From the NCBI GenBank assembly GCA_900549805.1, contig URPV01000021.1, positions 1 through 19,685 of the forward strand: a stretch of DNA of 19,685 nt, given 5' to 3'. The position numbers and the translations under genes were made by a program. How positions within the stretch are numbered: position 1 is the first letter of the stretch; each line of letters starts with the position of its first letter. The notes under the pieces were generated by a model. That model ran no database searches and was not told the DNA's origin. It saw only the letters and a program-made list of their open reading frames with translations. This document shows positions 1 to 8,327 of the stretch, in pieces. This DNA is from an uncultured Veillonella sp. (lineage in GTDB: Bacteria > Bacillota > Negativicutes > Veillonellales > Veillonellaceae).

Positions 1-49
1 ACCTTTCAAAAGAATATACGTGGGACATAGACTTACTATGCCTAAAGCA

Positions 50-83
50 AGAAAAGAGACTCCCCTGAGGAAGTCTCTTTTCT
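50..83 (-). terminator. Intrinsic terminator of the RND efflux operon
   Basis: A perfect 12-bp inverted repeat (50-61 against 72-83, arm AGAAAAGAGACT) with a 10-nt loop lies about 30 bases past the RND pump stop codon. On the minus strand the second arm runs into a T-rich stretch (TTTTCTTGCTTT). This fits a Rho-independent terminator closing the efflux operon and suggests no outer-membrane channel gene is co-transcribed downstream. Confidence 0.85.
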
Positions 84-115
84 TATTAACTTAAGTAAAG
101 ATGTCTAGCTAGTAA

Positions 116-3100
116 CTAGTACCAGTCCTTATTTGGATCATTAGATGCATCATCACCTTTAACCTTTGGCATTTTCAATGTTTCCACAATGATAAAGAGC
201 ATTGGGATAATGAAGATACCAAAGAGAGTTGCTGTGGTCATACCAGCAGCTACGGTTACACCCATGGATACACGAGCTGCAGCACCAGCACCAGAGGAGA
301 GAGCTAGAGGTAATACACCTAAGATAAAGGCGAAGGATGTCATAAGAATTGGACGGAGACGAATCTTTGCTGCTTCGATAGCTGCATCAACAGGACGCAT
401 ACCCCGTTCATCTACGCGGACCTTAGCATACTCGATAATCAAGATGGCATTCTTAGCGGCCAAACCAATCAGGGTAAGAATACCAATTTGCATATAAATA
501 TCGTTAGACAAAGGATGAGAGCTTACAAAATTCAATAGAGCTGGTACTACAGAAGCACCAAAGATACCAGATGGTACAGAGAAGAGAACCGCAAATGGTA
601 CCTTCCAGGATTCATACAAGGCTGCCAAGATAAGGAATATAAAGATGAGACCAAGACCCAAGATAAGTACGGTTTGGGAGCCAGCCTTAACTTCTTCACG
701 AGTTTGACCAGACCAATCATAAGTATAGCCTTGTGGCAAGTTGGTTTTAGCCAATTCTTTTAGGGCCTTAATAGCATCGCCAGTAGATCCAGAAGGAGTT
801 ACATTAATGGATACAGCAGGTGCATTGTTAAAGCGCGTAATAGTAGCTGCAGAGCCTGTATCATGTTGCGTAATGTAGTTGCTTACAGGAACAGTCTTAC
901 CGGCAGAATTCTTAACATAAAGCATATGTAAGTTATCTGTATTTTGACGGAATTCCTGTTCTGCTTCTACGACAACCTTATAGTTCTTACCAAATTCTGT
1001 GAAATCATTGACTTGAACAGAACCGTAGAAGGTTTGCAAGGTAGAGAAGATATCAGAAATATTAACACCATCTTGAGCTGCTTTTTCCCGGTTTATATCA
1101 AACTTGAGGGTTGGTGTTCCTGTAGAGAAAGTCGTGTAAGCCTTGGTAATAGCTGGATTTTGATTAGCTGCTGCTAAGAATTGGCTAACATTTTCAGCCA
1201 TCACCTCGGTGGAATCCCCACCCTTATTGATGATGTACATACTGATACCACCGGTATTACCCAAACCAGGAATGGATGGTGGATTGAGGGCCAACACGGT
1301 TGCTTCTGGAACACCATTACCAGTAACAGCAAAAGTTTTACGGATCTTAGCCCCTACCCCTTGATCAGCCCGAGTCCGTTGATCCCAGTCATTGAGAACC
1401 GCAAAGATAGCACCAGCGGAGGATTTTTGACCACCACCTAAAAGGTCAAAGCCTGCTACGGTAAAGATTGTATCGTAGTCAGGATCTTCTACCACATTGC
1501 CATCCTTGTCCTTAGTATAGCGAACGAGGTCGCGGATTTTTGACAAGGTTGCCAAGGTACGACCTTGGGTGGCCCCATCAGGAAGATTGACGGCAATCAT
1601 GTAGTAGCCCCCATCTTCCGCAGGTACGAAAGATGTCGGTAAGAGCTTAAAGGCTCCTAAGGATGCTACAACGAAAAATACTAGCACAGCTACAGTCACC
1701 CACAACTTGCGAGCTAACTTAGCTAATTGGAAGCCATACCAATCAGAGAATCGTTCCAAATAGTAATTGAACTTATTTAAATACCGGTGAAGGATATCTT
1801 CCTTTTCCTTTGGCACATGTGGTTTTAACATTGTCGCACAAAGGGCCGGAGTCAAAACCAAGGCCACAATAGCAGAAATAGCTACAGAAACAGCAATGGT
1901 CAAGGCAAATTGCTTGTAGAGGATACCAGTCATACCACCCATGAAGGATACTGGTACGAATACAGCACACAAGACGAAGGCTACGCCAATAACAGGACCT
2001 TGCACATTTTGCATGGCGATCATAGCCGCTTCTTTAGGCGTCTTACCGTTATATTTGAGTTCGTATTCAACCGCTTCGACCACGACAATGGCATCATCGA
2101 CAACAAGGCCGATAGCTAATACCATAGCGAAGAGGGTTAAGGTATTGATGGTAAACCCTAAAACCGTAAAGGCCGCGAAGGTTCCCAAAAGGGATACAGG
2201 AACGGCAATCATCGGAATGAGGGTAGACCGCCAAGATTGGAGGAAGATATAAACTACTAGGAGTACTAAGAGCAAAGCTTCTACAAAGGTATGAATAACT
2301 TCTTCAATAGAAGCAGATACGAACTTGGTATTATCTACGACTACATTGTACTCCATGCCTGGTGGGAAGGATTTAGATTGTTCTTCCAATACAGACCGGA
2401 TATTTTTAATAGTTTGGATAGCGTTAGCATCATTTTGAAGGGAAACAGCAAAACCTGCGGAAGGAATACCATTTTGCAAGGCTGCAAAATTATAGGCCTT
2501 CTTGCCCAATTCAAGACGAGCCACATCCTTCAAGTGAAGGACATTACCATTAGCTGCTTTAATCGCAATATTGCCAAATTCATCAGCCGAGGTCAAACGA
2601 CCTTGCACTACGATTGGGTATTGGAATTGCTGCTCACCCTTAGTAGGTTCCTGCCCTACAGTACCAGCAGCAGCCTGCATGTTTTGACTCTTAATAGCAG
2701 AAATGATATCTGCTGTTGTCAAACCATACTTGGCCATCTTAGAGGGATCTACCCATACCCGCATGGCATAGTCAGCCCCGAATTCTTGTACAGAACCGAC
2801 ACCAGAGACGGATTTAATGGCATCCATCATATAATTAGAACCATAGTTCTTAAGGAAGACATCATCATAGGTCCCATCTGGAGAAACCAAGGAGAAGATG
2901 AAGGCCATATCACCAGAGGATTTGGTGGTAGTTACACCAACCTGCTGTACTTCAGATGGCAATTGAGCTGTAGCCCTTTGTACCCGGTTGGAGACATTGA
3001 CCGTATCCATGTCCGCATCGGAATCTTGCGTAAATTGAATGGATAAGGAATAGGTACCATTATTGGTGGAGTTAGAAGTCATAAAATCCATATGCTCTAC

Positions 3101-3313
3101 ACCAATCATTTGGTTTTCAATAACAGAGGCCACTGTATCGTTAACAACCTGGGAGGTTGCCCCCGTATAGGCTGTAGAAACTTGTACAGTTGGCGGTGCT
3201 ATTTGTGGATACCGCGCTACCGGTAGGTTGATCATAGACATCAACCCTGCCAAGGTAATCACTAAAGCGATTACGATAGCAAAGATAGGACGGTTAATAA
3301 AGAACTTTGACAC
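116..3313 (-). CDS. RND multidrug efflux pump, inner-membrane subunit (HAE1/AcrB family)
   Basis: A 1065-residue proton-driven efflux transporter of the AcrB/MexB type, full length for the family. The N-terminus MSKFFINRPIFAIVIALVI is typical of HAE1 pumps. After a periplasmic porter domain, TM4 carries the proton-relay pair D406-D407 in GLVVDDAIVVVE, and the matching TM10 lysine lies in LAAKNAILIIEYA near the C-terminus. Repeated hydrophobic blocks fit 12 TM helices. It would pump hydrophobic or amphiphilic compounds across a diderm envelope with the adaptor encoded just upstream. The start is GTG at 3313, preceded by AGGAGG (3320-3325) six bases away. That ribosome site overlaps the stop codon of the adaptor gene, so the two are translationally coupled. 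The substrate cannot be told from sequence, and no TolC-type channel lies in the window. Confidence 0.95.
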   Translation of the reverse strand: MSKFFINRPIFAIVIALVITLAGLMSMINLPVARYPQIAPPTVQVSTAYTGATSQVVNDTVASVIENQMIGVEHMDFMTSNSTNNGTYSLSIQFTQDSDADMDTVNVSNRVQRATAQLPSEVQQVGVTTTKSSGDMAFIFSLVSPDGTYDDVFLKNYGSNYMMDAIKSVSGVGSVQEFGADYAMRVWVDPSKMAKYGLTTADIISAIKSQNMQAAAGTVGQEPTKGEQQFQYPIVVQGRLTSADEFGNIAIKAANGNVLHLKDVARLELGKKAYNFAALQNGIPSAGFAVSLQNDANAIQTIKNIRSVLEEQSKSFPPGMEYNVVVDNTKFVSASIEEVIHTFVEALLLVLLVVYIFLQSWRSTLIPMIAVPVSLLGTFAAFTVLGFTINTLTLFAMVLAIGLVVDDAIVVVEAVEYELKYNGKTPKEAAMIAMQNVQGPVIGVAFVLCAVFVPVSFMGGMTGILYKQFALTIAVSVAISAIVALVLTPALCATMLKPHVPKEKEDILHRYLNKFNYYLERFSDWYGFQLAKLARKLWVTVAVLVFFVVASLGAFKLLPTSFVPAEDGGYYMIAVNLPDGATQGRTLATLSKIRDLVRYTKDKDGNVVEDPDYDTIFTVAGFDLLGGGQKSSAGAIFAVLNDWDQRTRADQGVGAKIRKTFAVTGNGVPEATVLALNPPSIPGLGNTGGISMYIINKGGDSTEVMAENVSQFLAAANQNPAITKAYTTFSTGTPTLKFDINREKAAQDGVNISDIFSTLQTFYGSVQVNDFTEFGKNYKVVVEAEQEFRQNTDNLHMLYVKNSAGKTVPVSNYITQHDTGSAATITRFNNAPAVSINVTPSGSTGDAIKALKELAKTNLPQGYTYDWSGQTREEVKAGSQTVLILGLGLIFIFLILAALYESWKVPFAVLFSVPSGIFGASVVPALLNFVSSHPLSNDIYMQIGILTLIGLAAKNAILIIEYAKVRVDERGMRPVDAAIEAAKIRLRPILMTSFAFILGVLPLALSSGAGAAARVSMGVTVAAGMTTATLFGIFIIPMLFIIVETLKMPKVKGDDASNDPNKDWY

Positions 3314-3323
3314 GCCTTACCTC

Positions 3324-4448
3324 CTAGTTAGATTGGTCGACTTCTTCTTTGCTAAGGATTTTAGCATTGACCTTAGCACCATCGCGAATCTTGGTTAAGC
3401 CATCAACGACGATTTCTTCGCCAGCCTTGAGGCCTCCCTTAACGATTGTGTAAGCACCCTTAGTAGCGCCTACTTCGATAGGTACTTGTTTTACAGTGCC
3501 ATCATCTTGTACAACGAAGACAAACTTCTTATCCAATACTTGTTGGATAGCCCGGCTAGGTACCAAGATGGCATCTTTTTGAACTGTACCTGGAGAGATA
3601 ACAGTACCAAACATGTTAGCCAAAAGCTTATGGTCTGGATTAGGGAAGGATGCTTTTAAGATCAACTTACCTGTACCATTATCCAGGTTACGAGCAGCTT
3701 GCACTAGCTTACCTGTATGTTCATAGGTAGACCCATCAGCCAATTGCAATTGAAGTTCTTCTGCTTGACCATTGGTTTGATCCTTCATGAATTCCAAGTA
3801 TTCTTGTTCGGACAAGGAGAATTGAACGAAGGCAGGATCGATGGAATCAATGGTTACCAAGGTAGTAGAACCAGCTTGTACATAAGTACCCAAATCTACG
3901 TCATCCATTTCCAAGGTGCCGGAATAAGGGGCATAAACGATAGTATCATTGAGGTTGTCTTCAGCGATTTGAACCTGAGCTTGGTAAGCTTGGTAAGAAG
4001 CTCGTGCTTGTTCTGCTGCAGACGCTTGTGTATCAACCGTTTGTTGAGCAATGGCATTTTGAGCGGCCAAGGTTTGATAGCGACCCAAGTCTAGTTGTGC
4101 ATTTTGATAGGCCGCATTAGCATTAGCCGCTTGGGCTTGTGCTTGCGCTAAATTAGCTTGGTATTGACGGGAATCAATCTTGTAAAGAGGTTGACCTGCA
4201 ACCACTTGATCCCCACCTTTTACGTACTTTTCTGTTACATAGCCAGATACACGGGCATGAACAGCTACAGAATTTTCAGAGACAATGGTACCACTGAAGG
4301 ATTCTGGGATATTCGTATCGGAAGCGGAGATTTTGTAAGCGTTAACCGCTACATCTCCAGACTTTTGACCCGCATTAGCTCCACAACCTGTCGCCAATAG
4401 AGCGGATAAAGCCGCCGCTACGAGCATAGCAGAATAACGAAACTTCAT
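3324..4448 (-). CDS. RND efflux periplasmic adaptor lipoprotein (membrane-fusion protein)
   Basis: A 374-residue adaptor that would bridge the RND pump and an outer-membrane channel. The N-terminus is a lipoprotein signal peptide with a lipobox ending LATGC, so Cys22 is the predicted lipidated residue. Residues about 58-92 (VAVHARVSGYVTEKYVKGGD) and 168-182 (DTIVYAPYSGTLE) form the two halves of the biotinyl-lipoyl domain. Between them residues 95-165 are Ala/Gln-rich and form the coiled-coil hairpin. The C-terminal half is the beta-barrel and membrane-proximal part (ILVPSRAIQQV, VDGLTKIRDGAKV). It matches the AcrA/MexA type in length and order. The ATG is preceded by AAAAGGAGAAAG. It is the first gene of the operon and the pump gene follows with overlapping signals. 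Lipidation plus an RND partner supports a diderm host. Confidence 0.93.
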   Translation of the reverse strand: MKFRYSAMLVAAALSALLATGCGANAGQKSGDVAVNAYKISASDTNIPESFSGTIVSENSVAVHARVSGYVTEKYVKGGDQVVAGQPLYKIDSRQYQANLAQAQAQAANANAAYQNAQLDLGRYQTLAAQNAIAQQTVDTQASAAEQARASYQAYQAQVQIAEDNLNDTIVYAPYSGTLEMDDVDLGTYVQAGSTTLVTIDSIDPAFVQFSLSEQEYLEFMKDQTNGQAEELQLQLADGSTYEHTGKLVQAARNLDNGTGKLILKASFPNPDHKLLANMFGTVISPGTVQKDAILVPSRAIQQVLDKKFVFVVQDDGTVKQVPIEVGATKGAYTIVKGGLKAGEEIVVDGLTKIRDGAKVNAKILSKEEVDQSN

Positions 4449-4498
4449 ATGCTTTCTCCTTTTATAGAATTGAGTAATTACTTTTTTAAATACACTCT

Positions 4499-4527
4499 AT
4501 TCTACCGAAGATAGACTAGATAGTCAA
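4499..4527 (-). promoter_or_regulatory. Promoter of the RND efflux operon with candidate operator
   Basis: On the minus strand, TTGACT (4522-4527) and TAGAAT (4499-4504) are separated by exactly 17 bases, about 50 bases upstream of the adaptor start. An inverted repeat, GACTA-TC-TAGTC (4514-4525), covers part of the -35 box and spacer and could be a repressor site. No regulator gene is adjacent, so the operator role is a guess. Confidence 0.7.
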
Positions 4528-4693
4528 GATTTTAAGGACTTTATGAAAGCTTAAAAAGCCTTATTTTATCTAGCTTCTTAAAGCATTTATGGGTACACAT
4601 TTTTTACTAAAAGTCAATATAATCAGGTATACGATATATTAATTATGTATATATTTTTAAGTATTTCTTTAGATATTTGTTTGAATTTGATAT
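4528..4693. other. AT-rich intergenic spacer between ssrA terminator and efflux promoter
   Basis: The space between the adaptor gene and ssrA is 294 bases in all. Apart from the efflux promoter on one side and the ssrA terminator on the other, this AT-rich core shows no convincing ORF, RNA or repeat. Confidence 0.5.
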
Positions 4694-4729
4694 AAAAATA
4701 GGACCAGATTTCTATCTGGTCCTATTTTT
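4694..4729 (-). terminator. Intrinsic terminator after ssrA
   Basis: A perfect 16-bp stem (4694-4709 with 4714-4729, core ATAGGACCAGAT) closes on a 4-nt loop and ends in a T run on the minus strand, 14 bases past the tmRNA 3' end. The symmetric A/T flanks would also allow it to act on the other strand, but no plus-strand gene reads towards it. Confidence 0.85.
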
Positions 4730-4742
4730 GAGCTAGCTATTG

Positions 4743-5084
4743 TGGTGGAGATGAGGAGAATCGAACTCCTGTCCAAAAGTGTTGCCATATAGACTTCTCC
4801 GAGTGCAGTCGCTGTTTAAAGTCTCAGATATTGTTCGTACAACGACAAACTAAAATATCCCAGTTTCTTTGATCTCGCCTAAGCCAGTGAAACAGCCAAC
4901 TTAGACCAGCCTGAGGTTTGACGCCCTTTCACCCCTGTCAGGCGCAAGGATGAAGAGCGTAGCTTATGCAGCTAATGCAAAGTTTTCTTTTGCGTTTAAA
5001 TGTTTTTCCAAAGTTTTACGGCCTTTTGGGACGCCGACCCGCTATCTATACCACACGCACCCCTGTCGAAACCATTACATCCCC
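4743..5084 (-). ncRNA. ssrA: Transfer-messenger RNA (tmRNA)
   Basis: A 342-nt tmRNA for ribosome rescue. The 5' end GGGGATG pairs with CATCTCC just before the encoded CCA at the 3' end (7 bp, one G-U). The conserved 5' block GGTTTCGACAGGG and a T arm GGAGTTCGATTCTCC are present. The tag frame lies at 4964-4993: resume codon GCA preceded by TTAAAC, then codons giving AKENFALAA and TAA, so the full tag is predicted as Ala-AKENFALAA with the protease-recognised ALAA end. smpB and rnr lie immediately upstream, the classic partner arrangement. The exact 5' end rests on acceptor-stem pairing and should be good to a base or two. Confidence 0.96.
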
Positions 5085-5094
5085 ATGCATGGGG
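5081..5094. repeat. 14-bp perfect palindrome across the tmRNA 5' end
   Basis: CCCCATGCATGGGG is self-complementary. In the minus-strand transcript the first half is leader RNA that RNase P removes, and the second half begins around the mature tmRNA 5' end. The leader could therefore pair with the bases that later form the acceptor stem. Confidence 0.6.
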
Positions 5095-5117
5095 TTGAGT
5101 GGTGGGCTAGCTTATAC

Positions 5118-5146
5118 ATTATAAATGTCCCTATGAGACTTGGCAA
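5118..5146 (-). promoter_or_regulatory. Promoter of ssrA
   Basis: On the minus strand, TTGCCA (5141-5146) and a perfect TATAAT (5118-5123) are 17 bases apart. The expected transcription start is near 5111, leaving a leader of roughly 27 nt before the mature tmRNA 5' end. The -35 box touches a hairpin just past smpB (arms 5145-5151 and 5168-5174) that lacks a T run and is at best a weak terminator. Confidence 0.8.
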
Positions 5147-5180
5147 GGGGGTAGCATTCTTAAGGCGTCCCCCTTCTCCT

Positions 5181-5654
5181 CTAATACTTTTCTTGTTCAC
5201 GGATGCGACGAGAGATATCTCGTTTAGCATCCCGTTCTGCTATATACTGACGTTTATCGTAATTCTTTTTACCAGTTACAAGGCCCACTGTTACCTTGAC
5301 AAGCCCTCGAGAAAAGTGAAAATTCAAAGGTACTAGAGAATAGCCCTTTTCCTTAACTTGCCCTAAAAGCTTAGCGATTTCAGCCTTGTGCATGAGGAGC
5401 TTACGAGTCCGTTCAGGATCATGATTAAAACGGTTACCTTGCTCATAGGGAGATATATGAACACCCATGAGCCAGAGTTCTCCCCTATCATCTATACGGC
5501 AGAAGGAATCCTTAAGGTTTAGCTTGCCCTGGCGAATGGACTTAATTTCAGTCCCCGTCAGAACAATCCCCGCCTCAAATGTGTCATGAATATGATAATC
5601 ATGACGGGCCTTACGGTTATCGCTTATGAGATTGTCAGCCTTAGATTTTGCCAT
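5181..5654 (-). CDS. smpB: SsrA-binding protein SmpB
   Basis: A 157-residue protein that binds tmRNA, places it in the ribosomal A site and takes the part of the missing codon-anticodon pair. The family core is obvious: DTFEAGIVLTGTEIKSIRQGKLNLKDSFCRI, then GVHISPYEQGN and HDPERTRKLLMHKAEI, then LVPLNFHFSRGLVKVTVGL. The C-terminal tail KKNYDKRQYIAERDAKRDISRR is the basic segment that reaches into the mRNA channel. Length is normal for the family. ATG at 5654 follows AGGAG at good spacing. It sits 31 bases after rnr and about 100 bases before ssrA, so all parts of the trans-translation pathway are together. Confidence 0.97.
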   Translation of the reverse strand: MAKSKADNLISDNRKARHDYHIHDTFEAGIVLTGTEIKSIRQGKLNLKDSFCRIDDRGELWLMGVHISPYEQGNRFNHDPERTRKLLMHKAEIAKLLGQVKEKGYSLVPLNFHFSRGLVKVTVGLVTGKKNYDKRQYIAERDAKRDISRRIREQEKY

Positions 5655-5685
5655 CTAGCTTTCTCCTAACTTATTTAACACGCTA

Positions 5686-8025
5686 TTACCTCTTATTTCG
5701 GTGCTTTTTGGATTGAGACCGGCGGCCAGACCGATCAGTCGAAGAAGATTTTCTCCGCCCTCTTTTTGCAGGTGTCTTCCGGCCTTTCTTTGCATTCGTT
5801 TTTCGACCGCTCTCCCTATTGGCTTGATGCGACTTAGATCTAGAGGGCTTACCCTTCTTATGAGAAGAGCCCTTAGACCGTGAAGCCTGTTGGCTTGTCA
5901 ACCGATCTTGGATAACCATTAGATTATCCACTTCACCAAGAACGAAGTCTATCTGCTTCTTATCCATATCAGCCTTGACTAAGGTCACCGTTACCTCTTG
6001 CCCTAAGTGGTAAGTTTGACCTGTGCGACGACCAACTAAGAGGAAGTGTTCTTCATCGTAGAAGTAGTAATCGTCATTCATCATATTGATATGAACAAGC
6101 CCATCAATTCCGTTCTCCAATTCTACAAACATGCCAAAAGAGGTAATAGAATTAACCTTACCTTGGAATACTTGACCCACAAAAGGCACCATGTACTGCA
6201 CCTTCTTGAGGTCATCCGTATCCCGTTCTGCAGATACCGCATTTTGTTCCTGGATGGAAGCATGTTCCGCAGCCTTGGCAATCCACTCCTCAGACCGGTC
6301 ACGCTTACTATAGCCGTTCTTCCAGTGAAGGTCGGCCTTTAAGAGGCGGTGTACCATAAGATCAGGGTAGCGACGGATAGGGGATGTAAAGTGGGTGTAA
6401 CAATCGGAAGCCAAGCCAAAGTGGCCAAGATTATCAATAGAATACTTGGCCTGTTGCATGGACCGAAGGGTCATAATCTGGGCTACCTCTTCCACATCCG
6501 TCCCCTTGATGGAATCGAGGAAACTTTGGATATCTCGCGGACTGATTGAATCACCCTTAAAGGAGAGCTCATGACCCAGGTAACGGACGACCGTTTGAAA
6601 AGCTTCCAACTTATCTGATACAGGCTCCTCATGAATCCGGTAAATGGACGGACGCTCTGTATCTCGCAAATGACAGGCCACGGTTTCATTAGCGATGAGC
6701 ATACATTCTTCAATAATTCGCTCTGCCACAGTTCGATCGCGGCGAACAATTCGTAGAGGGATTCCATCAGAATCTAACATAACCCGGTATTCAGGAAAAT
6801 CAAAATCCAAAGCTCCCCGCCGTTTCCGCATGCCATTGAGAACCGTAAATAACCCCTTTAAGTTTCTAAGAAGTTCCATGTAAGGTATTAAATCATCAGG
6901 GATAATATCTTCCTCAAGAGCTTTATATACTTCCTTGTATGAACAGCGACGGCCGACCCGGATGATTGATGGAGAAATCCTATAGTTAACCACTTTCCCC
7001 GCCTGATTGATATCCATGATACAGGACATGGCGTAGCGATCTTCCCCTGCATTCAGGGAACATATCCCGTTGGACAAAACCTCTGGCAACATAGGGACGA
7101 CCCGGTCTACCAAATAAACAGAGGTCCCCCTATTATAGGCTTCTTGGTCGATAGGACTATTAGACACAACATAGTTGGATACATCTGCAATGTGAACACC
7201 CAATCGGTAGAGACCTGAATCTAACATTGTTAGGGATACGGCATCGTCCAAGTCCTTGGCATCTTCTCCATCGATGGTGATGAGTTGGTCCTTACGCAAG
7301 TCTAAGCGATCTTTATCATCGTGAATATGGGTATCTATGGTATCGGCTGCATCCAAAACTTCTTGAGGGAAATGGAAAGGAATCTTATGATCCGCCATAA
7401 TACAAGAAATATCAAGGCCCACATCCCCCTTATAGCCTAGAATATCTGTAATAATTCCTTCCGGCTTGCGATCACCTTCCGGCCATCGAGTCAACTTGAC
7501 CAAGACCTTAGCACCAGAACGAGCACCATGGTTATTGGCATGGTCTACATAGACATCAGTCCCAATCCGTTCATCATCAGGTATAACAAAGCCAAAGTCT
7601 CGTTGGCGATCATAGGTACCGACTATGGTTTCATTAGCCCGTTCTAGGATATCGATAATGACCCCTTCTTTTTTACCAGTCCGCCGATCAGTCCGCATAA
7701 CCCTAGCCACTACCTTATCATTATGCATAGCAGACCCTTGGTTTTCAGCAGCTATATAAATATCCTCTTCCCCTGGCGGCGTAATGAGAAACCCGAAGGA
7801 CTTACGGTAGCCCTTAAAAATTCCTTCCACATATTCCTTAGGCATAAAACGGTAGGTATCATCTCCACCGTATTCCAAGATGCCGTCATCTACCAAGTAT
7901 TGAGCTTCTCGCATAAAGGAATTAAGGGCCTTAGCCCCCTTAATATGAGCAAAATAAGCAGCGTCCTCGATATGGGCATAGTCGGGACTCATGCTCTTAA
8001 AATACTGAATTAGTTTTTGTCTCAT
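5686..8025 (-). CDS. rnr: Ribonuclease R, 3'-5' exoribonuclease
   Basis: A 779-residue processive exonuclease that degrades structured RNA and works with SmpB/tmRNA in clearing non-stop messages. An N-terminal winged-helix region (about 1-65) is followed by two cold-shock/OB domains (about 70-195). The RNB catalytic domain starts near residue 245 with IDGEDAKDLDDAV, whose D252, D258, D260 and D261 match the metal-binding aspartates of RNase R/II in spacing. Further RNB signatures include LGVHIADVSNYV and FTSPIRRYPDLMVHR. An S1 domain covers about 618-702. The last 65-70 residues (from about 712) are a low-complexity Lys/Arg/Ser tail, probably RNA- or ribosome-binding. ATG at 8025 follows AGGAGG (8033-8038) by seven bases. 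A terminator hairpin lies between secG and this gene, and I see no strong separate promoter. Confidence 0.97.
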   Translation of the reverse strand: MRQKLIQYFKSMSPDYAHIEDAAYFAHIKGAKALNSFMREAQYLVDDGILEYGGDDTYRFMPKEYVEGIFKGYRKSFGFLITPPGEEDIYIAAENQGSAMHNDKVVARVMRTDRRTGKKEGVIIDILERANETIVGTYDRQRDFGFVIPDDERIGTDVYVDHANNHGARSGAKVLVKLTRWPEGDRKPEGIITDILGYKGDVGLDISCIMADHKIPFHFPQEVLDAADTIDTHIHDDKDRLDLRKDQLITIDGEDAKDLDDAVSLTMLDSGLYRLGVHIADVSNYVVSNSPIDQEAYNRGTSVYLVDRVVPMLPEVLSNGICSLNAGEDRYAMSCIMDINQAGKVVNYRISPSIIRVGRRCSYKEVYKALEEDIIPDDLIPYMELLRNLKGLFTVLNGMRKRRGALDFDFPEYRVMLDSDGIPLRIVRRDRTVAERIIEECMLIANETVACHLRDTERPSIYRIHEEPVSDKLEAFQTVVRYLGHELSFKGDSISPRDIQSFLDSIKGTDVEEVAQIMTLRSMQQAKYSIDNLGHFGLASDCYTHFTSPIRRYPDLMVHRLLKADLHWKNGYSKRDRSEEWIAKAAEHASIQEQNAVSAERDTDDLKKVQYMVPFVGQVFQGKVNSITSFGMFVELENGIDGLVHINMMNDDYYFYDEEHFLLVGRRTGQTYHLGQEVTVTLVKADMDKKQIDFVLGEVDNLMVIQDRLTSQQASRSKGSSHKKGKPSRSKSHQANRESGRKTNAKKGRKTPAKRGRRKSSSTDRSGRRSQSKKHRNKR

Positions 8026-8061
8026 TCCTATGCCTCCTATCTATGCACAATAAGACAGAAA

Positions 8062-8083
8062 AAGCCTGCTTAATCGCAGGCTT
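8062..8083 (-). terminator. Intrinsic terminator between secG and rnr
   Basis: An 8-bp GC-rich stem (AAGCCTGC 8062-8069 with GCAGGCTT 8076-8083), a 6-nt loop and a following TTTTT on the minus strand form a convincing terminator only nine bases past the secG stop. Since the rnr ribosome site is 24 bases further on with no clear promoter in between, rnr/smpB may depend on read-through here. Confidence 0.8.
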
Positions 8084-8091
8084 ATTGATGA

Positions 8092-8325
8092 TTATAAGTT
8101 AATGGTTGCTCCCAAGAACAAGCTAAGAACAGCAAAGATGATACCTAAAATGATGGTCAATTTTTTCAAGAGACCTTGCAGGCCTCGTTCCTTACCACCA
8201 AAGGTTTGCGATGCAGCACCGGAAACGGCACCGCCCATACCTTGCATTTTGCTTTCTTGTAGCAAGACTACAATGATCAACAAGATAGATACGATTACTT
8301 CTAATACCATGAATACTGTTTGCAC
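8092..8325 (-). CDS. secG: Protein translocase subunit SecG
   Basis: A 77-residue inner-membrane protein of the SecYEG channel. It has the family layout of two TM helices (about 3-21 and 53-73) joined by a Gly/Ala-rich loop containing LLQESKMQGMGGAVSGAASQTFGG, which is close to the SecG signature. Start is GTG at 8325, two bases after the sigH stop, with a GGAAGGAAG-type ribosome site inside the end of sigH. An in-frame ATG at 8310 lacks a ribosome site and would cut into the first helix. In B. subtilis secG heads the secG-yvaK-rnr-smpB-ssrA block. Here it keeps rnr as its next gene but is transcribed from the sigH side. Confidence 0.93.
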   Translation of the reverse strand: MQTVFMVLEVIVSILLIIVVLLQESKMQGMGGAVSGAASQTFGGKERGLQGLLKKLTIILGIIFAVLSLFLGATINL

Positions 8326-8327
8326 GA

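Noticed and set aside
2291..3046. 251-codon plus-strand open frame opposite the RND pump gene
   Set aside because: It lies fully antisense to a highly conserved gene, has no ribosome site or family features, and its composition is that of a reversed coding strand.
4950..5336. 128-codon plus-strand open frame across ssrA and the end of smpB
   Set aside because: It overlaps the tmRNA and smpB on the opposite strand and shows no protein-like features.
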